From NCBI GenBank assembly GCA_029258405.1, contig JARHYY010000031.1:1-14629 (forward strand): DNA of 14,629 nt. The letters are read 5' to 3'. This DNA is from Helicobacteraceae bacterium. GTDB lineage: Bacteria; Campylobacterota; Campylobacteria; Campylobacterales; Helicobacteraceae. Both the position numbers and the translations under genes were made by a program. The first letter of the stretch is position 1. Every line of letters starts with the position of its first letter. The notes beneath the pieces are model-generated. The model had not been told where the DNA came from, did not search any database, and worked only from the letters and a program-made list of their open reading frames with translations. Shown here one piece after another: positions 1-8,011 of this stretch.

Positions 1-1396
1 TCAAGTTATAGAGTGTTTGAGACATTTCATTAAGAGAATTTTTGAGTTTGTTAATTTGAGGGTTTAGACTATCTTGGGTAATGATTCGTCCAAATTTTCC
101 TGCATTAGCATCTTGCACAACCTCTACCACTTCCTCAACAATAAGGGTATCTTGTTCTAATGCTTTTTGTGTTTTCTCTATATTATGATTTATTGCTTGT
201 GCCATAATGCCTAGCTCATCTTTGCTCTTTAATAAGAGTGGTTTTGGGGCTTGTGTGCTCTTATAGTTAAGGAAGCTGAAAAACTCCATAAGAAATACTT
301 GTATTTTTTGAAGTGGTTGAGTAATGCTTGTGCGAATGAGCCAAGAAATTATCAAAGTAATAACTATAATGGTTATTAAAATACCGATTAAAATATAATT
401 TCGTAATTTGATGGTGGATTCAAGTATAGAATCTTCGGGAGCATTTACAGTAACAGCCCATCGAATATCTAAGTCATTCCAAATATCAAATGATGAAACC
501 CCTACATAGAATAATCTTTCAGCATAATTTAAGTGCTGAATAACACCATCTTGTTTATTTTTAGCCATTTGCAAAAGAATATCAGATGTTGGATTTGGAT
601 TAATTTCTTTTAATGTCTTGCTCTCAAAATCTCTATTTGGATGCATAATCCTAAAACCATTTGAATCATATAATGTGCGATAATCGTCTTTAAAAACAGA
701 GAGCCTATCTCCTCGTAAATCTTTTGTTAAAAACTCGACATCCATTATAACGCCTATTACACCAATAATATTTTTATTCTTATCAAAAAGTGGTGCATTG
801 AGTGAAAAGCCATAGATATTTTTACCTGATAATGTGAATTTTTTCGGGGTGGCTATTTCTATTTTTTGTGTTTGAAGAGTCTTTTGTAAGCCTTCAAGAT
901 TAATAATTTCATTGCTAGGAGCAAGAAGCTCTGTGCCTCCGGGAGCATTAGGTGTAGAGTCATAAACCAAGAATAAGGCATCATTTCCTATCTTATGCAT
1001 TGCTTTTTTAACAAAATTAGCATTTTTGAGGTATATGTAGCCAAAGCTAGCAGAATTGATTTTATCAAGCATATTAAAAGTATTTTGTTCTATAATTATT
1101 TCAAACATATCTGTTTGCCCTAGATCATCATCAAGCCAGTTTTGTATATTTGCTTGAGAAAAATTAAGCACAGTGAAAGATTCTCGTATATAACCTTGAA
1201 TAAGGTTTGCTGAACGCTTTGAGGCATTTTGAAGCAACTTTGTTGCTTCAGCCAAAAGGATATTTTTTGAATACGAATTTACAAAATATGCAAGAATAAG
1301 CATGCATAAAAATATAATTGCGATTAACATAGATATTATTTTTACACCTATAGTTAATCCCCTTTTTTCAATTGATGAAAATGACGAAGATTTCAC
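1..1396 (-). CDS. Methyl-accepting chemotaxis protein, N-terminal part (3' end outside window)
   Basis: This is a transmembrane chemoreceptor that would pass ligand information to CheA/CheW at the inner membrane. The 465 codons seen contain a short basic N-terminus, TM1 at about residues 17-38, a periplasmic sensor at about 40-333, TM2 at about 334-354 (rich in I, L and V), and a HAMP-like region at about 355-410 with the sequence ITQPLQKIQ. A linker containing NPQINKLKNSLNEM follows. The cytoplasmic signalling hairpin and methylation sites lie beyond the window. The sensor is long enough for a double-Cache fold; the stretch GFSLNAPLFDKNKNIIGVIG is typical of such domains. The start is GTG: AGAGGGA lies 6 nt upstream, an in-frame TAA lies close upstream with no ATG between, and the first ATG (codon 23) would cut into TM1. 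It has its own promoter, separate from htrA. The ligand is unknown. Confidence 0.88.
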   Translation of the reverse strand, partial: MKSSSFSSIEKRGLTIGVKIISMLIAIIFLCMLILAYFVNSYSKNILLAEATKLLQNASKRSANLIQGYIRESFTVLNFSQANIQNWLDDDLGQTDMFEIIIEQNTFNMLDKINSASFGYIYLKNANFVKKAMHKIGNDALFLVYDSTPNAPGGTELLAPSNEIINLEGLQKTLQTQKIEIATPKKFTLSGKNIYGFSLNAPLFDKNKNIIGVIGVIMDVEFLTKDLRGDRLSVFKDDYRTLYDSNGFRIMHPNRDFESKTLKEINPNPTSDILLQMAKNKQDGVIQHLNYAERLFYVGVSSFDIWNDLDIRWAVTVNAPEDSILESTIKLRNYILIGILITIIVITLIISWLIRTSITQPLQKIQVFLMEFFSFLNYKSTQAPKPLLLKSKDELGIMAQAINHNIEKTQKALEQDTLIVEEVVEVVQDANAGKFGRIITQDSLNPQINKLKNSLNEMSQTLYNL

Positions 1397-1425
1397 AAAT
1401 ATTCCCTCTAAAATAAATTTTATTA

Positions 1426-1434
1426 ATTATAGCA
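1426..1434 (-). promoter_or_regulatory. Extended -10 promoter for the chemoreceptor gene
   Basis: On the minus strand this reads TGCTATAAT, a perfect TGn extension plus a consensus -10 hexamer. The hexamer is about 29 nt before the GTG start, giving a leader of roughly 20 nt that contains the AGAGGGA ribosome site. No -35 box is evident, as usual for the housekeeping sigma factor in Helicobacter and Campylobacter. This suggests vegetative rather than flagellar-sigma control. Confidence 0.6.
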
Positions 1435-1470
1435 AAAATATTTAATATATCAAAGCATGTTATATGTAAA

Positions 1471-1488
1471 TACCTCATTAATGAGGTA
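1471..1488 (-). terminator. Perfect 18-nt palindrome after htrA, possible weak terminator
   Basis: TACCTCATTAATGAGGTA is a perfect inverted repeat starting 11 nt after the htrA stop. As htrA transcript it would fold into a 7-bp stem with a UUAA loop, followed by UUUACAUAUAA, a poor U-tract. It may be a weak intrinsic terminator for htrA. It lies about 40 bp upstream of the chemoreceptor -10 element, so it could instead be an operator for a dimeric regulator. Sequence alone does not decide. Confidence 0.4.
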
Positions 1489-1499
1489 AGTGCTAGATC

Positions 1500-2921
1500 T
1501 TATTTAAGCACTAAGCTCCCGATTTGTCCTTGCCTATACACAATGAGTCGCTTTGGTTTATTTTTAAACTGTGCAATGATTTTTCTTACATCATCTGTGC
1601 TTTTTATGGCACTATTTTCTATTTGCATAATTACATCGCCTTTACGCAAACCAGATTTACTAGCCTTAGAGTTAGCTTGTATATTCAGAATAATAACCCC
1701 ATTAACATTAGGTGGTACTTGAAAATTTGAACGAAGTTGTGCATCAAGAGTGCCTATTGATGCACCTTCTACAATATCTTCTTGTAAAGCAGTGCTAGCA
1801 TTAGAGGCATTAGCAAGCTTGATGGTAGTTGTGGATATTTTTTTATCTCGCATATAGGTTATTTCAATATCTTGATTTGGTGGGTAAGTGCCTATAATGT
1901 TTCTTAGATCAGCTCCGCCTTTTATTGGTCTATTTTCAACTTTTGTAATTAAGTCCCATACCCTTAGCCCTGCTTTAGCTGCTGGAGATTTTGGTTCAAC
2001 AGATACAATAACAGCCCCTTGCACACCATCGTATGCACTGCTTAAATCACTTTTGACATCTTCTATAGAAACGCCTAGAAATCCTCTTTCTACCACACCC
2101 TTATCAATAAGAGCAATGGCAATTCTTTTTGCCATGTCTGATGGAATGGCAAAGCCAATGCCATGGTTTCCTCCTGTGCGAGAAAGTATGGCTGTATTAA
2201 TGCCTACTAATGCTCCTCTGCTATCTACTAATGCTCCCCCGGAATTGCCCGGGTTAATAGAGGCATCGGTTTGAATGAAGTTTTCATAATCGTTAATGCC
2301 AATACCGCTTTTATTAAGGGCAGATACGATGCCTTGTGTAACAGTTTCACCTACGCCAAAAGGGTTACCAATAGCAAATACAACATCGCCCACAAGGACA
2401 TCTGAACTATTAGCGAATGACAAAAAAGGAAGATTATTGGACTGTATCTTGATAACAGCAATATCACTCTTTGGATCTTTGCCTATAAGTTTTGCCTCAT
2501 ATTCTTTGCTGTTTTCTGGCAAGGAAACTAGTATTTTATCAGCACCATCAATGACATGGTTGTTGGTTATAATGTATCCATCTTGACTAATAATAACACC
2601 GCTACCCAAAGAACGCTCTACCCTATCTTTGGGAACTCCTCTAAGCATATCGCCAAAAAATTGGCGAAACATGGGATCATTAAACAGAGGGTGGTTAGGA
2701 ATGCCTCCACCTTCAACTTGTTTTTGTGTAGATATATTTACCACCCCTTTGGCTGCTTCTTTGATGGCATGGTGGTATGATTGTATAGCATTATTTTGCA
2801 AATCTGGTGTAAGTCTTTGCTTTACAGAAGGGGCTTCATTAATATCGATAGCAAAAAGGGCAATGTGGCAACACAATAAGAGCAATAAAGCCTTTATTGT
2901 ATTATGAGTCGTATTATTCAT
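1500..2921 (-). CDS. htrA: HtrA/DegP-family serine protease and chaperone
   Basis: This protein degrades or refolds misfolded envelope proteins in the periplasm. In Helicobacter and Campylobacter the family is also known to be secreted and to cleave host junction proteins such as E-cadherin. The 473 residues hold a Sec signal (hydrophobic at about 10-24), a trypsin-like domain with catalytic H122 (TNNHVID), D153 (KSDIAV) and S227 (NPGNSGGAL), a first PDZ at about 280-365 and a second at about 385-470. The length is normal for the family. The hydrophobic core contains CysCys at 17-18, but the context does not fit a lipobox. The ATG is preceded by TGGAGA at good spacing. It follows the ABC ATPase gene after a 107-nt gap, which is AT-rich, contains no GC-rich hairpin, and may hold a promoter (a CATAAT at 2977-2982 is the best weak candidate). 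Transfer of the secretion and virulence role to this organism is inference. Confidence 0.96.
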   Translation of the reverse strand: MNNTTHNTIKALLLLLCCHIALFAIDINEAPSVKQRLTPDLQNNAIQSYHHAIKEAAKGVVNISTQKQVEGGGIPNHPLFNDPMFRQFFGDMLRGVPKDRVERSLGSGVIISQDGYIITNNHVIDGADKILVSLPENSKEYEAKLIGKDPKSDIAVIKIQSNNLPFLSFANSSDVLVGDVVFAIGNPFGVGETVTQGIVSALNKSGIGINDYENFIQTDASINPGNSGGALVDSRGALVGINTAILSRTGGNHGIGFAIPSDMAKRIAIALIDKGVVERGFLGVSIEDVKSDLSSAYDGVQGAVIVSVEPKSPAAKAGLRVWDLITKVENRPIKGGADLRNIIGTYPPNQDIEITYMRDKKISTTTIKLANASNASTALQEDIVEGASIGTLDAQLRSNFQVPPNVNGVIILNIQANSKASKSGLRKGDVIMQIENSAIKSTDDVRKIIAQFKNKPKRLIVYRQGQIGSLVLK

Positions 2922-3028
2922 TACTATGTCTCCAAAAAAATTATCAAGAAATCTTTCTAAGAATTTGTAACTTTTTATTATGAATGGAGGGTTAATATAC
3001 TTTAAAAAAGAAAAAGATGGTTTATATT

Positions 3029-4609
3029 CTACAAATTGTAATAAGAGGCTTGAAGTAATTTTTGTGTATATGGGCTTTTTGGGTTGTAGAAAATTTCTTG
3101 ATAAGAACCTTTTTCGACTAATTTACCTTTGTGAAGAACGATTATTTTTTGGCAGAGCCCTTGTACAACTTCTAAGTCATGGCTTATACATACATAAGTA
3201 ATTGAGGTTTGCGAAGCAATTTCTTGCAAAAGCTCTACAATAGAAGCTCTTAAAGAGTAATCTAAAGCACTTGTTGGTTCATCAAGTATAAGAATTTTTG
3301 GTGAAAGCACTAGGGCTTTAGCTAAAGCAACTCTTTGCCTTTCCCCTCCGCTAAGCTCATTAGGATAGCTTGAAATCATTTTATCAAAGTTTAAATGTAC
3401 TCGCTCTAAAGTATTTCTGACAATTTTTGCTCTCTCTTCTTTGCATTTATGGGGATAGTGAATGTTTAATCCTTCAGCGACAATATCAAAAACACTCATT
3501 CTTGGACTTAATGAGCTAAAGGGATCTTGAAAAAGTATTTGCATAAAAGAGCGATAGAACTTTTTTTCTTTTTTGTTTAAAAGGGCTATATTTTTAAATG
3601 TATTGTCTATCTTAATACTAATTATTCCACCATATTGGATAAGATTCATGAGCGAAAATGCTAAAGAGCTTTTTCCACTTCCAGATTCGCCTACAATGCC
3701 TAAACTTTCTCCTTGAAATATTTCTAAGTCTAGTGGCTGTAAAGCCTCTTTTTCTACTTTTTTTAAAAAGCTTCTTTTTGTGGCATAAGAAACAAAGAGC
3801 TTTTCTGCTTTTAATAAAAGTTGTGTTTGGGTTTTCTTGTGGGTTTTTTGTTGGGGCATGTTTGATTGTAATAGCTGTAAAGTGTAGGGGCTTTTAGGGT
3901 AGGTTTGTGAAAATATTTGTTCTTTTGGTGCATAATCCATAATGCAGCCTTGTTGTAAAACAAGGATATTTTGGCAATATTGTTGGACTAAAGGGAGATT
4001 GTGGCTCACTAAGATTAAAGCGGTCTTATTTTCAGCAACTAAATGCTTGAGAATATCTAGGATATGCTTTTGAAAGGCAGCATCAAGTGCTGTTGTGGGC
4101 TCATCAGCAATGAGTAATAATGGTGCATTTGCTAAGGCTATTGCTATAAGCACTCTCTGCCTCTCACCGCCACTAAGCTCGTGGGGATAGATTTTTTCTC
4201 TTTCCTTGATGAATCCTAATCCAACTCTATCAAGAAGCTCTAAGTAACATTTATTTTTCTGTGCATCAGTAATTTTTTGGTGGATATCTAGAGATTCTAT
4301 AATTTGTTTTTTTATGTGATGCAAAGGATTTAGGGCACTTAATGGTTCTTGAGGGATATAGCCTATTTTTGCTCCACGAATATTTTTGAGTATGTGTAGC
4401 ATGTTGAGATTTTCAAATATGAGAGTGCCATTTTTTATGATGGCATTTTTTTGCAATCCTAAGATGGATTGTAAAAGCAAAGATTTTCCACTTCCAGATT
4501 CACCTACGATAGCCAAACTCTCTTGTTTTTTAACTTCAAAGCATATATTGCGTAGATGAAAATCGCCCAACTGTACATGAAGGTTTTGAATGCTAAGTAA
4601 TGTCTCCAT
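3029..4609 (-). CDS. Fused two-cassette ABC ATPase, YejF/DppDF type (oligopeptide-type importer)
   Basis: This is an energy-coupling subunit of a peptide/nickel-family ABC importer with both nucleotide-binding domains in one 526-residue chain, close to the length of E. coli YejF (529). Cassette 1 has Walker A GESGSGKS at 36-43, signature LSGGERQR at 145-152, Walker B ending DE at 169-170 and switch H203. Cassette 2 has Walker A at 307-314, signature LSGGER at 419-424, Walker B DE at 443-444 and H477. Each cassette ends with a SPYT(L/Q) segment of the oligopeptide-transporter C-terminal extension, so both sites appear competent. No permease or binding protein is encoded in the window, so the partners must be elsewhere. 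The ATG follows the yggS stop directly (TGAATG), and the ribosome site AGGGGG lies inside the yggS 3' end, indicating translational coupling. GsiA-like or general dipeptide specificity cannot be excluded; the substrate is unknown. Confidence 0.9.
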   Translation of the reverse strand: METLLSIQNLHVQLGDFHLRNICFEVKKQESLAIVGESGSGKSLLLQSILGLQKNAIIKNGTLIFENLNMLHILKNIRGAKIGYIPQEPLSALNPLHHIKKQIIESLDIHQKITDAQKNKCYLELLDRVGLGFIKEREKIYPHELSGGERQRVLIAIALANAPLLLIADEPTTALDAAFQKHILDILKHLVAENKTALILVSHNLPLVQQYCQNILVLQQGCIMDYAPKEQIFSQTYPKSPYTLQLLQSNMPQQKTHKKTQTQLLLKAEKLFVSYATKRSFLKKVEKEALQPLDLEIFQGESLGIVGESGSGKSSLAFSLMNLIQYGGIISIKIDNTFKNIALLNKKEKKFYRSFMQILFQDPFSSLSPRMSVFDIVAEGLNIHYPHKCKEERAKIVRNTLERVHLNFDKMISSYPNELSGGERQRVALAKALVLSPKILILDEPTSALDYSLRASIVELLQEIASQTSITYVCISHDLEVVQGLCQKIIVLHKGKLVEKGSYQEIFYNPKSPYTQKLLQASYYNL

Positions 4610-5284
4610 TCACAAAAAGCCCCCTTTTTTGAAAAGCACACTGCCTATTCGCACCATATTGCTCCCACAGGCTATAGCAAGCTCAAAATCATTGCTCATG
4701 CCCATGCTTAAAATTTCTGCATTTTTGAGTGAATCAAATAAGTTTTTGGTTATTTCAAAGCTTTTTTGGATGGCATGTTGTTCATCAGTGTGTGCCCCGA
4801 TGCTCATAAGCCCACAAAGCTGTAAATGTGGGCAACTAGATGCTATATGTTCGTATGATTCTAAGAGCTCTTCAGGCATGAATCCGCTTTTACTCTCTTC
4901 TTTGGCACTATTAACTTGCACAAGAACTCTTAAGGATTTATTACTAGCTTCAAGCCTTTTTTCAAGTTCTTTGGCAATTTCTATGCTATGTAGGCTATGG
5001 TATAATGTTGGCTGCAAAGCAAGAAGCGTATTGATTTTATTGCTTTGCAAAGTGCCTACATAATGCCATTCTAAAGGTAGGTGCTTTAGGGCTTCGTGTT
5101 TATCGCGTAAATCTTGTACCTTATTTTCTCCAAAAGCTCTTTGCCCAAGATCATAGAGCAGAGCGATAGCATCTTTGCTCTGATATTTGCTGATAGCAAC
5201 CATTCTTACAATATGATGACGAGAATAAGCGATTCGTGTTTTTTCTATACGTTCAATAACTTCTTGTAAATTTCTTTCTAGCAT
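4610..5284 (-). CDS. yggS: YggS/PROSC-family PLP-binding protein
   Basis: This is a single-domain, fold-type III alanine-racemase-like barrel that binds pyridoxal phosphate. The family keeps PLP homeostasis and affects amino-acid pools rather than running a known reaction. The 224 residues carry the PLP lysine K33 (VAISKYQ), FGENKVQ at 51-57, WHYVGTLQSNK at 73-83, GLMSIG at 158-163, LSMGMSNDFELAI at 192-204 and the phosphate-binding RIGS at 212-215. The length is typical for the family. The ATG sits behind AGGGAGAGG. It is the first gene of a leftward unit and is stop-to-start coupled to the YejF-like ATPase gene. A functional link between the two is not evident. Confidence 0.94.
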   Translation of the reverse strand: MLERNLQEVIERIEKTRIAYSRHHIVRMVAISKYQSKDAIALLYDLGQRAFGENKVQDLRDKHEALKHLPLEWHYVGTLQSNKINTLLALQPTLYHSLHSIEIAKELEKRLEASNKSLRVLVQVNSAKEESKSGFMPEELLESYEHIASSCPHLQLCGLMSIGAHTDEQHAIQKSFEITKNLFDSLKNAEILSMGMSNDFELAIACGSNMVRIGSVLFKKGGFL

Positions 5285-5310
5285 AGCCTCTCCCTAAACC
5301 TTATTATAGT

Positions 5311-5319
5311 ATTATATCA
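5311..5319 (-). promoter_or_regulatory. Extended -10 promoter for yggS
   Basis: The minus strand reads TGATATAAT, a TGn extension with consensus hexamer, 27 nt before the yggS ATG. A second TATAAT lies just downstream at 5303-5308, but it is too close to the start to leave a normal leader. It is divergent from the rpsB promoter with about 35 bp between the elements. Confidence 0.6.
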
Positions 5320-5353
5320 CAACTTTTTAATGATGGCTTTAAGTAATTTTTTG

Positions 5354-5359
5354 TATAAT
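5354..5359 (+). promoter_or_regulatory. -10 element for the rpsB operon
   Basis: This is a consensus TATAAT preceded by TTTTTTG. Further T-runs lie upstream at about 10-14 bp steps (5324-5328, 5338-5340, 5347-5352), the AT-periodic arrangement described for housekeeping promoters in Campylobacter and Helicobacter. There is no -35 box. The start of transcription would be near 5366, about 110 nt before rpsB. Confidence 0.6.
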
Positions 5360-5365
5360 TAAAAT

Positions 5366-5475
5366 TTCTAATAATTCACACATGCCATTCCTTAATTTAG
5401 AGCTTAATTATATTGGTTTATAAGATGAGCATAAAGGCATGGAGGTATATCTAAATATATGAGGAGATAAATTTA
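5366..5475 (+). promoter_or_regulatory. rpsB 5' leader, possible autoregulatory region
   Basis: This is an unusually long leader for so compact a genome. CATGCC (5381-5386) can pair with GGCATG (5436-5441), enclosing about 49 nt that include a TAATT/AATTA mini-stem. The 3' arm overlaps a GGAGG-like sequence at 5440-5445. The ribosome site used by rpsB appears to be GAGGAG at 5461-5466. Ribosomal protein S2 represses its own operon through the leader in enteric bacteria; a similar role here is inference and no known motif was recognised. Confidence 0.35.
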
Positions 5476-6282
5476 ATGGTAACAATGAAAGATTTGCTTG
5501 AATGCGGGGTGCATTTTGGGCATCAAACAAGAAGATGGAATCCAAAAATGAAAAAATATATTTTTGGTGTTCGCAAAAATATTCATATTATTGATTTGCA
5601 AAAAACTATGAGACATTTTCGATATACTTACCATATTATAAGAGATGCAAGTGCAGAGGGCAAAACTATTATGTTTGTAGGCACAAAAAAGCAAGCAAGT
5701 GATGCTATTAAACAGTATGCAGATTCCATCAATGCACCGTATGTCAATTATCGTTGGCTTGGAGGTATGCTGACTAATTATAGTACCATCAGAAAATCTA
5801 TACGCAAATTAGAAAATATTGAAGAAATTGAATCAAATGGACAGATTAATCTTTTAACAAAAAAAGAAAAGCTCATGCTCTTACGCAAAAAAGAAAAATT
5901 AGAGAAATATTTAGGCGGTGTGCGTAATATGAAAAAAGCACCTGATATGCTTTTTGTTATTGATGTTGTTAAAGAGCGAATCGCTGTTGCAGAAGCAAGA
6001 AGGCTTGGCATACCTGTTATTGCCCCTCTTGATACTAATTGTGATCCTGATTGTGTTGATTATCCTATACCAGGTAATGATGATGCTATTCGTTCTATTC
6101 AGCTTTTTTGCAAAGAAGTAACCGATGCTGTTTTAGAAGGTAGAGCATTAGCTGATGGGGAAGGGGGCACGGAAAATATTCCAAATTCAGCAATTATTGT
6201 TGAAAATGATGCAGAAGAAATGAGCCCTCAAGAGCTAGAAACCCTTGTTGATAAAACACAGCAAGATCAAAAAGGAGAATAA
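5476..6282 (+). CDS. rpsB: 30S ribosomal protein S2
   Basis: This is a small-subunit protein at the head-body junction, needed for S1 docking. The 268 residues show both S2 signatures: LLECGVHFGHQTRRWNPKM at 7-25 and the region at about 156-190 with VIDVVKERIAVAEA and PLDTNCDP. A charged helical insert sits at about 128-146, and an acidic tail follows residue 225. The length is normal for Helicobacter. Gene order rpsB-tsf is the standard one. An earlier start is not supported because GAGGAG is 9 nt before this ATG. It is the first gene of a four-gene plus-strand run. Confidence 0.98.
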   Translation: MVTMKDLLECGVHFGHQTRRWNPKMKKYIFGVRKNIHIIDLQKTMRHFRYTYHIIRDASAEGKTIMFVGTKKQASDAIKQYADSINAPYVNYRWLGGMLTNYSTIRKSIRKLENIEEIESNGQINLLTKKEKLMLLRKKEKLEKYLGGVRNMKKAPDMLFVIDVVKERIAVAEARRLGIPVIAPLDTNCDPDCVDYPIPGNDDAIRSIQLFCKEVTDAVLEGRALADGEGGTENIPNSAIIVENDAEEMSPQELETLVDKTQQDQKGE

Positions 6283-6283
6283 G

Positions 6284-7357
6284 ATGGCACAAGCAAACAT
6301 TAGCGCCCAATTAGTAAAACAGCTCCGAGAAATGACTGATGCTCCAATGATGGATTGCAAAAAAGCTCTTGTGCATACTGATGGAAATATTGAGCAAGCT
6401 ATTGATTATTTGCGAGAAAAAGGCTTATCAAAAGCTTCAAAAAAAGCAGATAGAGTAGCAAGCGAAGGGGTAATTGCTCTCCAAATTTCTGATAATTTTA
6501 AAAAAGCTTCTTTGCTTGAGATCAATTCTGAAACAGATTTTGTAGCTAAAAATGAGGCTTTTCAAGAGCTTGTGCAAAAAAGCACAGCCCTTGTTTTTGA
6601 AAAGGAAATCTATGCAATTGAGGAGCTTGTTAATCTTCAGGTTGATGGGGTTTCTTTTGAAGAGTATTTGCAGCAAAATATAGCCAAAATAGGTGAAAAT
6701 ATTGTTTTACGAAAGGTATGCACTATCAAAGCTGATTTAAATGTTGTTATTAATGGATATGTGCATACAAATAAGAGAGTAGGTGTTTTAGTGGCTATTC
6801 GCTATAACAATAGCTCATCACAAGAGGTTGCCATAGATTTAGCTAAAAAGCTTGCCATGCATGCAGCAGCTATGAAACCACAAACAGTATGCTACAAAGA
6901 ATTTAGTGATGAATTTATACAAAAAGAAAAAGTTGCCCTTAAGGCAGAACTTGAGAAAGAAAATGAGGAATTTAAACGCTTAGGAAAACCTTTACATATT
7001 ATTCCAGAATATGTTTCTCAAAAAGAAATTACTGCGGAGATTCTCAAAAAAGAGGAAGAGGAAATTAAAAAAAGGCTCAGAGAGCAAAACAAACCAGAAA
7101 CGATAAGGGACAAAATAATTACAGGTCAGCTAGAACGATTTAAAGCAGATAATACGTTGCTTGATCAACGCCTTACATTATTAGGGCAGTATTATATTCT
7201 TGATGATAAAAAACGAGTTGAACAGATTCTTAATGAAGAGGGGCAAAAACATGGCGATTCATTCAAGATAGCAGATTATATTCGCTTTGAACTTGGGGAA
7301 GGGATAGAAAAGCAAGCTACTGATTTTGCTGCTGAAGTAGCTGCACAGCTAGGATAA
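6284..7357 (+). CDS. tsf: Translation elongation factor Ts
   Basis: This is the guanine-nucleotide exchange factor that recycles EF-Tu. The protein has 357 residues. The N-terminal UBA-like module carries LREMTDAPMMDCKKAL at 14-29, and EINSETDFVAKN at 79-90 is the second signature. Two core subdomains follow, and a lysine/glutamate-rich helical stretch lies in the C-terminal third. The start at 6284 is preferred over an in-frame ATG at 6245 inside rpsB: AAGGAGA at 6272-6278 is well placed, and family proteins begin at MAxxISAxLVKxLRxxTxA. One base separates it from the rpsB stop, so the two are co-translated. Confidence 0.98.
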   Translation: MAQANISAQLVKQLREMTDAPMMDCKKALVHTDGNIEQAIDYLREKGLSKASKKADRVASEGVIALQISDNFKKASLLEINSETDFVAKNEAFQELVQKSTALVFEKEIYAIEELVNLQVDGVSFEEYLQQNIAKIGENIVLRKVCTIKADLNVVINGYVHTNKRVGVLVAIRYNNSSSQEVAIDLAKKLAMHAAAMKPQTVCYKEFSDEFIQKEKVALKAELEKENEEFKRLGKPLHIIPEYVSQKEITAEILKKEEEEIKKRLREQNKPETIRDKIITGQLERFKADNTLLDQRLTLLGQYYILDDKKRVEQILNEEGQKHGDSFKIADYIRFELGEGIEKQATDFAAEVAAQLG

Positions 7358-7359
7358 TA

Positions 7360-8004
7360 ATGTCAATACTTTTGGAGGCAGATGGGCTTGAGCATAGCTT
7401 TGATTATCTTCTTTTTAAGGATATCAATCTGCAAATCAAAAGTCAAGAGAGTGTTTCTATTGTTGGGGTGAGCGGGAGCGGAAAAAGCACTCTTTTGCAT
7501 ATTCTTTCTACTTTGCTTAAACCAAATAGAGGATGTGTAAAGTTATTGCAAAATGATATTTATAAACTTAAAGATGATGAACTTATTGCTATGCGAAGGT
7601 ATGATGTAGGCATTATATTTCAATCGCATTATCTTTTTAAAGGCTTTAACGCCACAGAAAACCTTCAAATCGCTTCTTTATTAACACGACAAGAAATAGA
7701 TTATAAGCTTCTTCAAAGCTTTAAAATCGATCATTTGCTCAAGAGTAGTGCAGGGAGGCTCTCTGGTGGTGAGCAACAAAGGCTTTCTATTGCACGAGTG
7801 CTTACAAAAAAGCCAAAGATTATCTTTGCTGATGAACCAACGGGCAATCTTGATAAAGAAACAGCATCATGCGTTATGGGCTCTCTTTTTGAATATATTC
7901 AAAAACATAATGCTATTCTTATACTTGTAACTCATGATCATTCTTTGGCTGCCCGTTGTCATAAATGTTATGAACTCAAAGAGCAAAACTTGATTCTATC
8001 ATAG
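7360..8004 (+). CDS. lolD: ABC transporter ATPase, LolD/MacB/FtsE type
   Basis: This is probably the ATPase of the Lol complex, which releases mature lipoproteins from the inner membrane for transport to the outer membrane. The 214 residues have Walker A GVSGSGKST at 36-44, Q-loop Q88, signature LSGGEQQR at 134-141, Walker B ending DE at 158-159, the family-typical TGNLD at 161-165 and switch H192. The size and TGNLD place it with LolD/MacB/FtsE rather than with importers. No LolC/E-type permease is in the window. It starts 2 nt after the tsf stop (TAATAATG) and has no strong ribosome site of its own, suggesting coupling. In H. pylori a homologous gene (HP0179, from memory) precedes lnt, which fits a lipoprotein role. 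FtsE or a general export ATPase remains possible. Confidence 0.85.
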   Translation: MSILLEADGLEHSFDYLLFKDINLQIKSQESVSIVGVSGSGKSTLLHILSTLLKPNRGCVKLLQNDIYKLKDDELIAMRRYDVGIIFQSHYLFKGFNATENLQIASLLTRQEIDYKLLQSFKIDHLLKSSAGRLSGGEQQRLSIARVLTKKPKIIFADEPTGNLDKETASCVMGSLFEYIQKHNAILILVTHDHSLAARCHKCYELKEQNLILS

Positions 8005-8011
8005 GGGTTGT

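Noticed and set aside
1888..2274. 128-residue plus-strand frame inside htrA, and other frames of 60-96 residues antisense to htrA
   Set aside because: They lie opposite a strongly conserved protease gene, have no ribosome site or family resemblance, and arise from the codon pattern of the real gene.
2934..2940. A7 tract before the htrA ribosome site as a phase-variable promoter or leader tract
   Set aside because: It is short and common in an AT-rich genome, with no sign of use as a switch.
4590..5063. 157-residue plus-strand frame antisense to yggS
   Set aside because: It is a shadow of a clear PLP-protein gene; no start signal or recognisable protein features.
5285..5475. tRNA, small RNA gene or CRISPR in the yggS-rpsB spacer
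   Set aside because: No cloverleaf, repeat array or terminator-like hairpin with a U-tract was seen; promoters and a leader explain the spacer.
6245..6283. Upstream ATG extending tsf by 13 residues
   Set aside because: It lies inside rpsB without a ribosome site. The ATG at 6284 has AAGGAGA and matches the family N-terminus.
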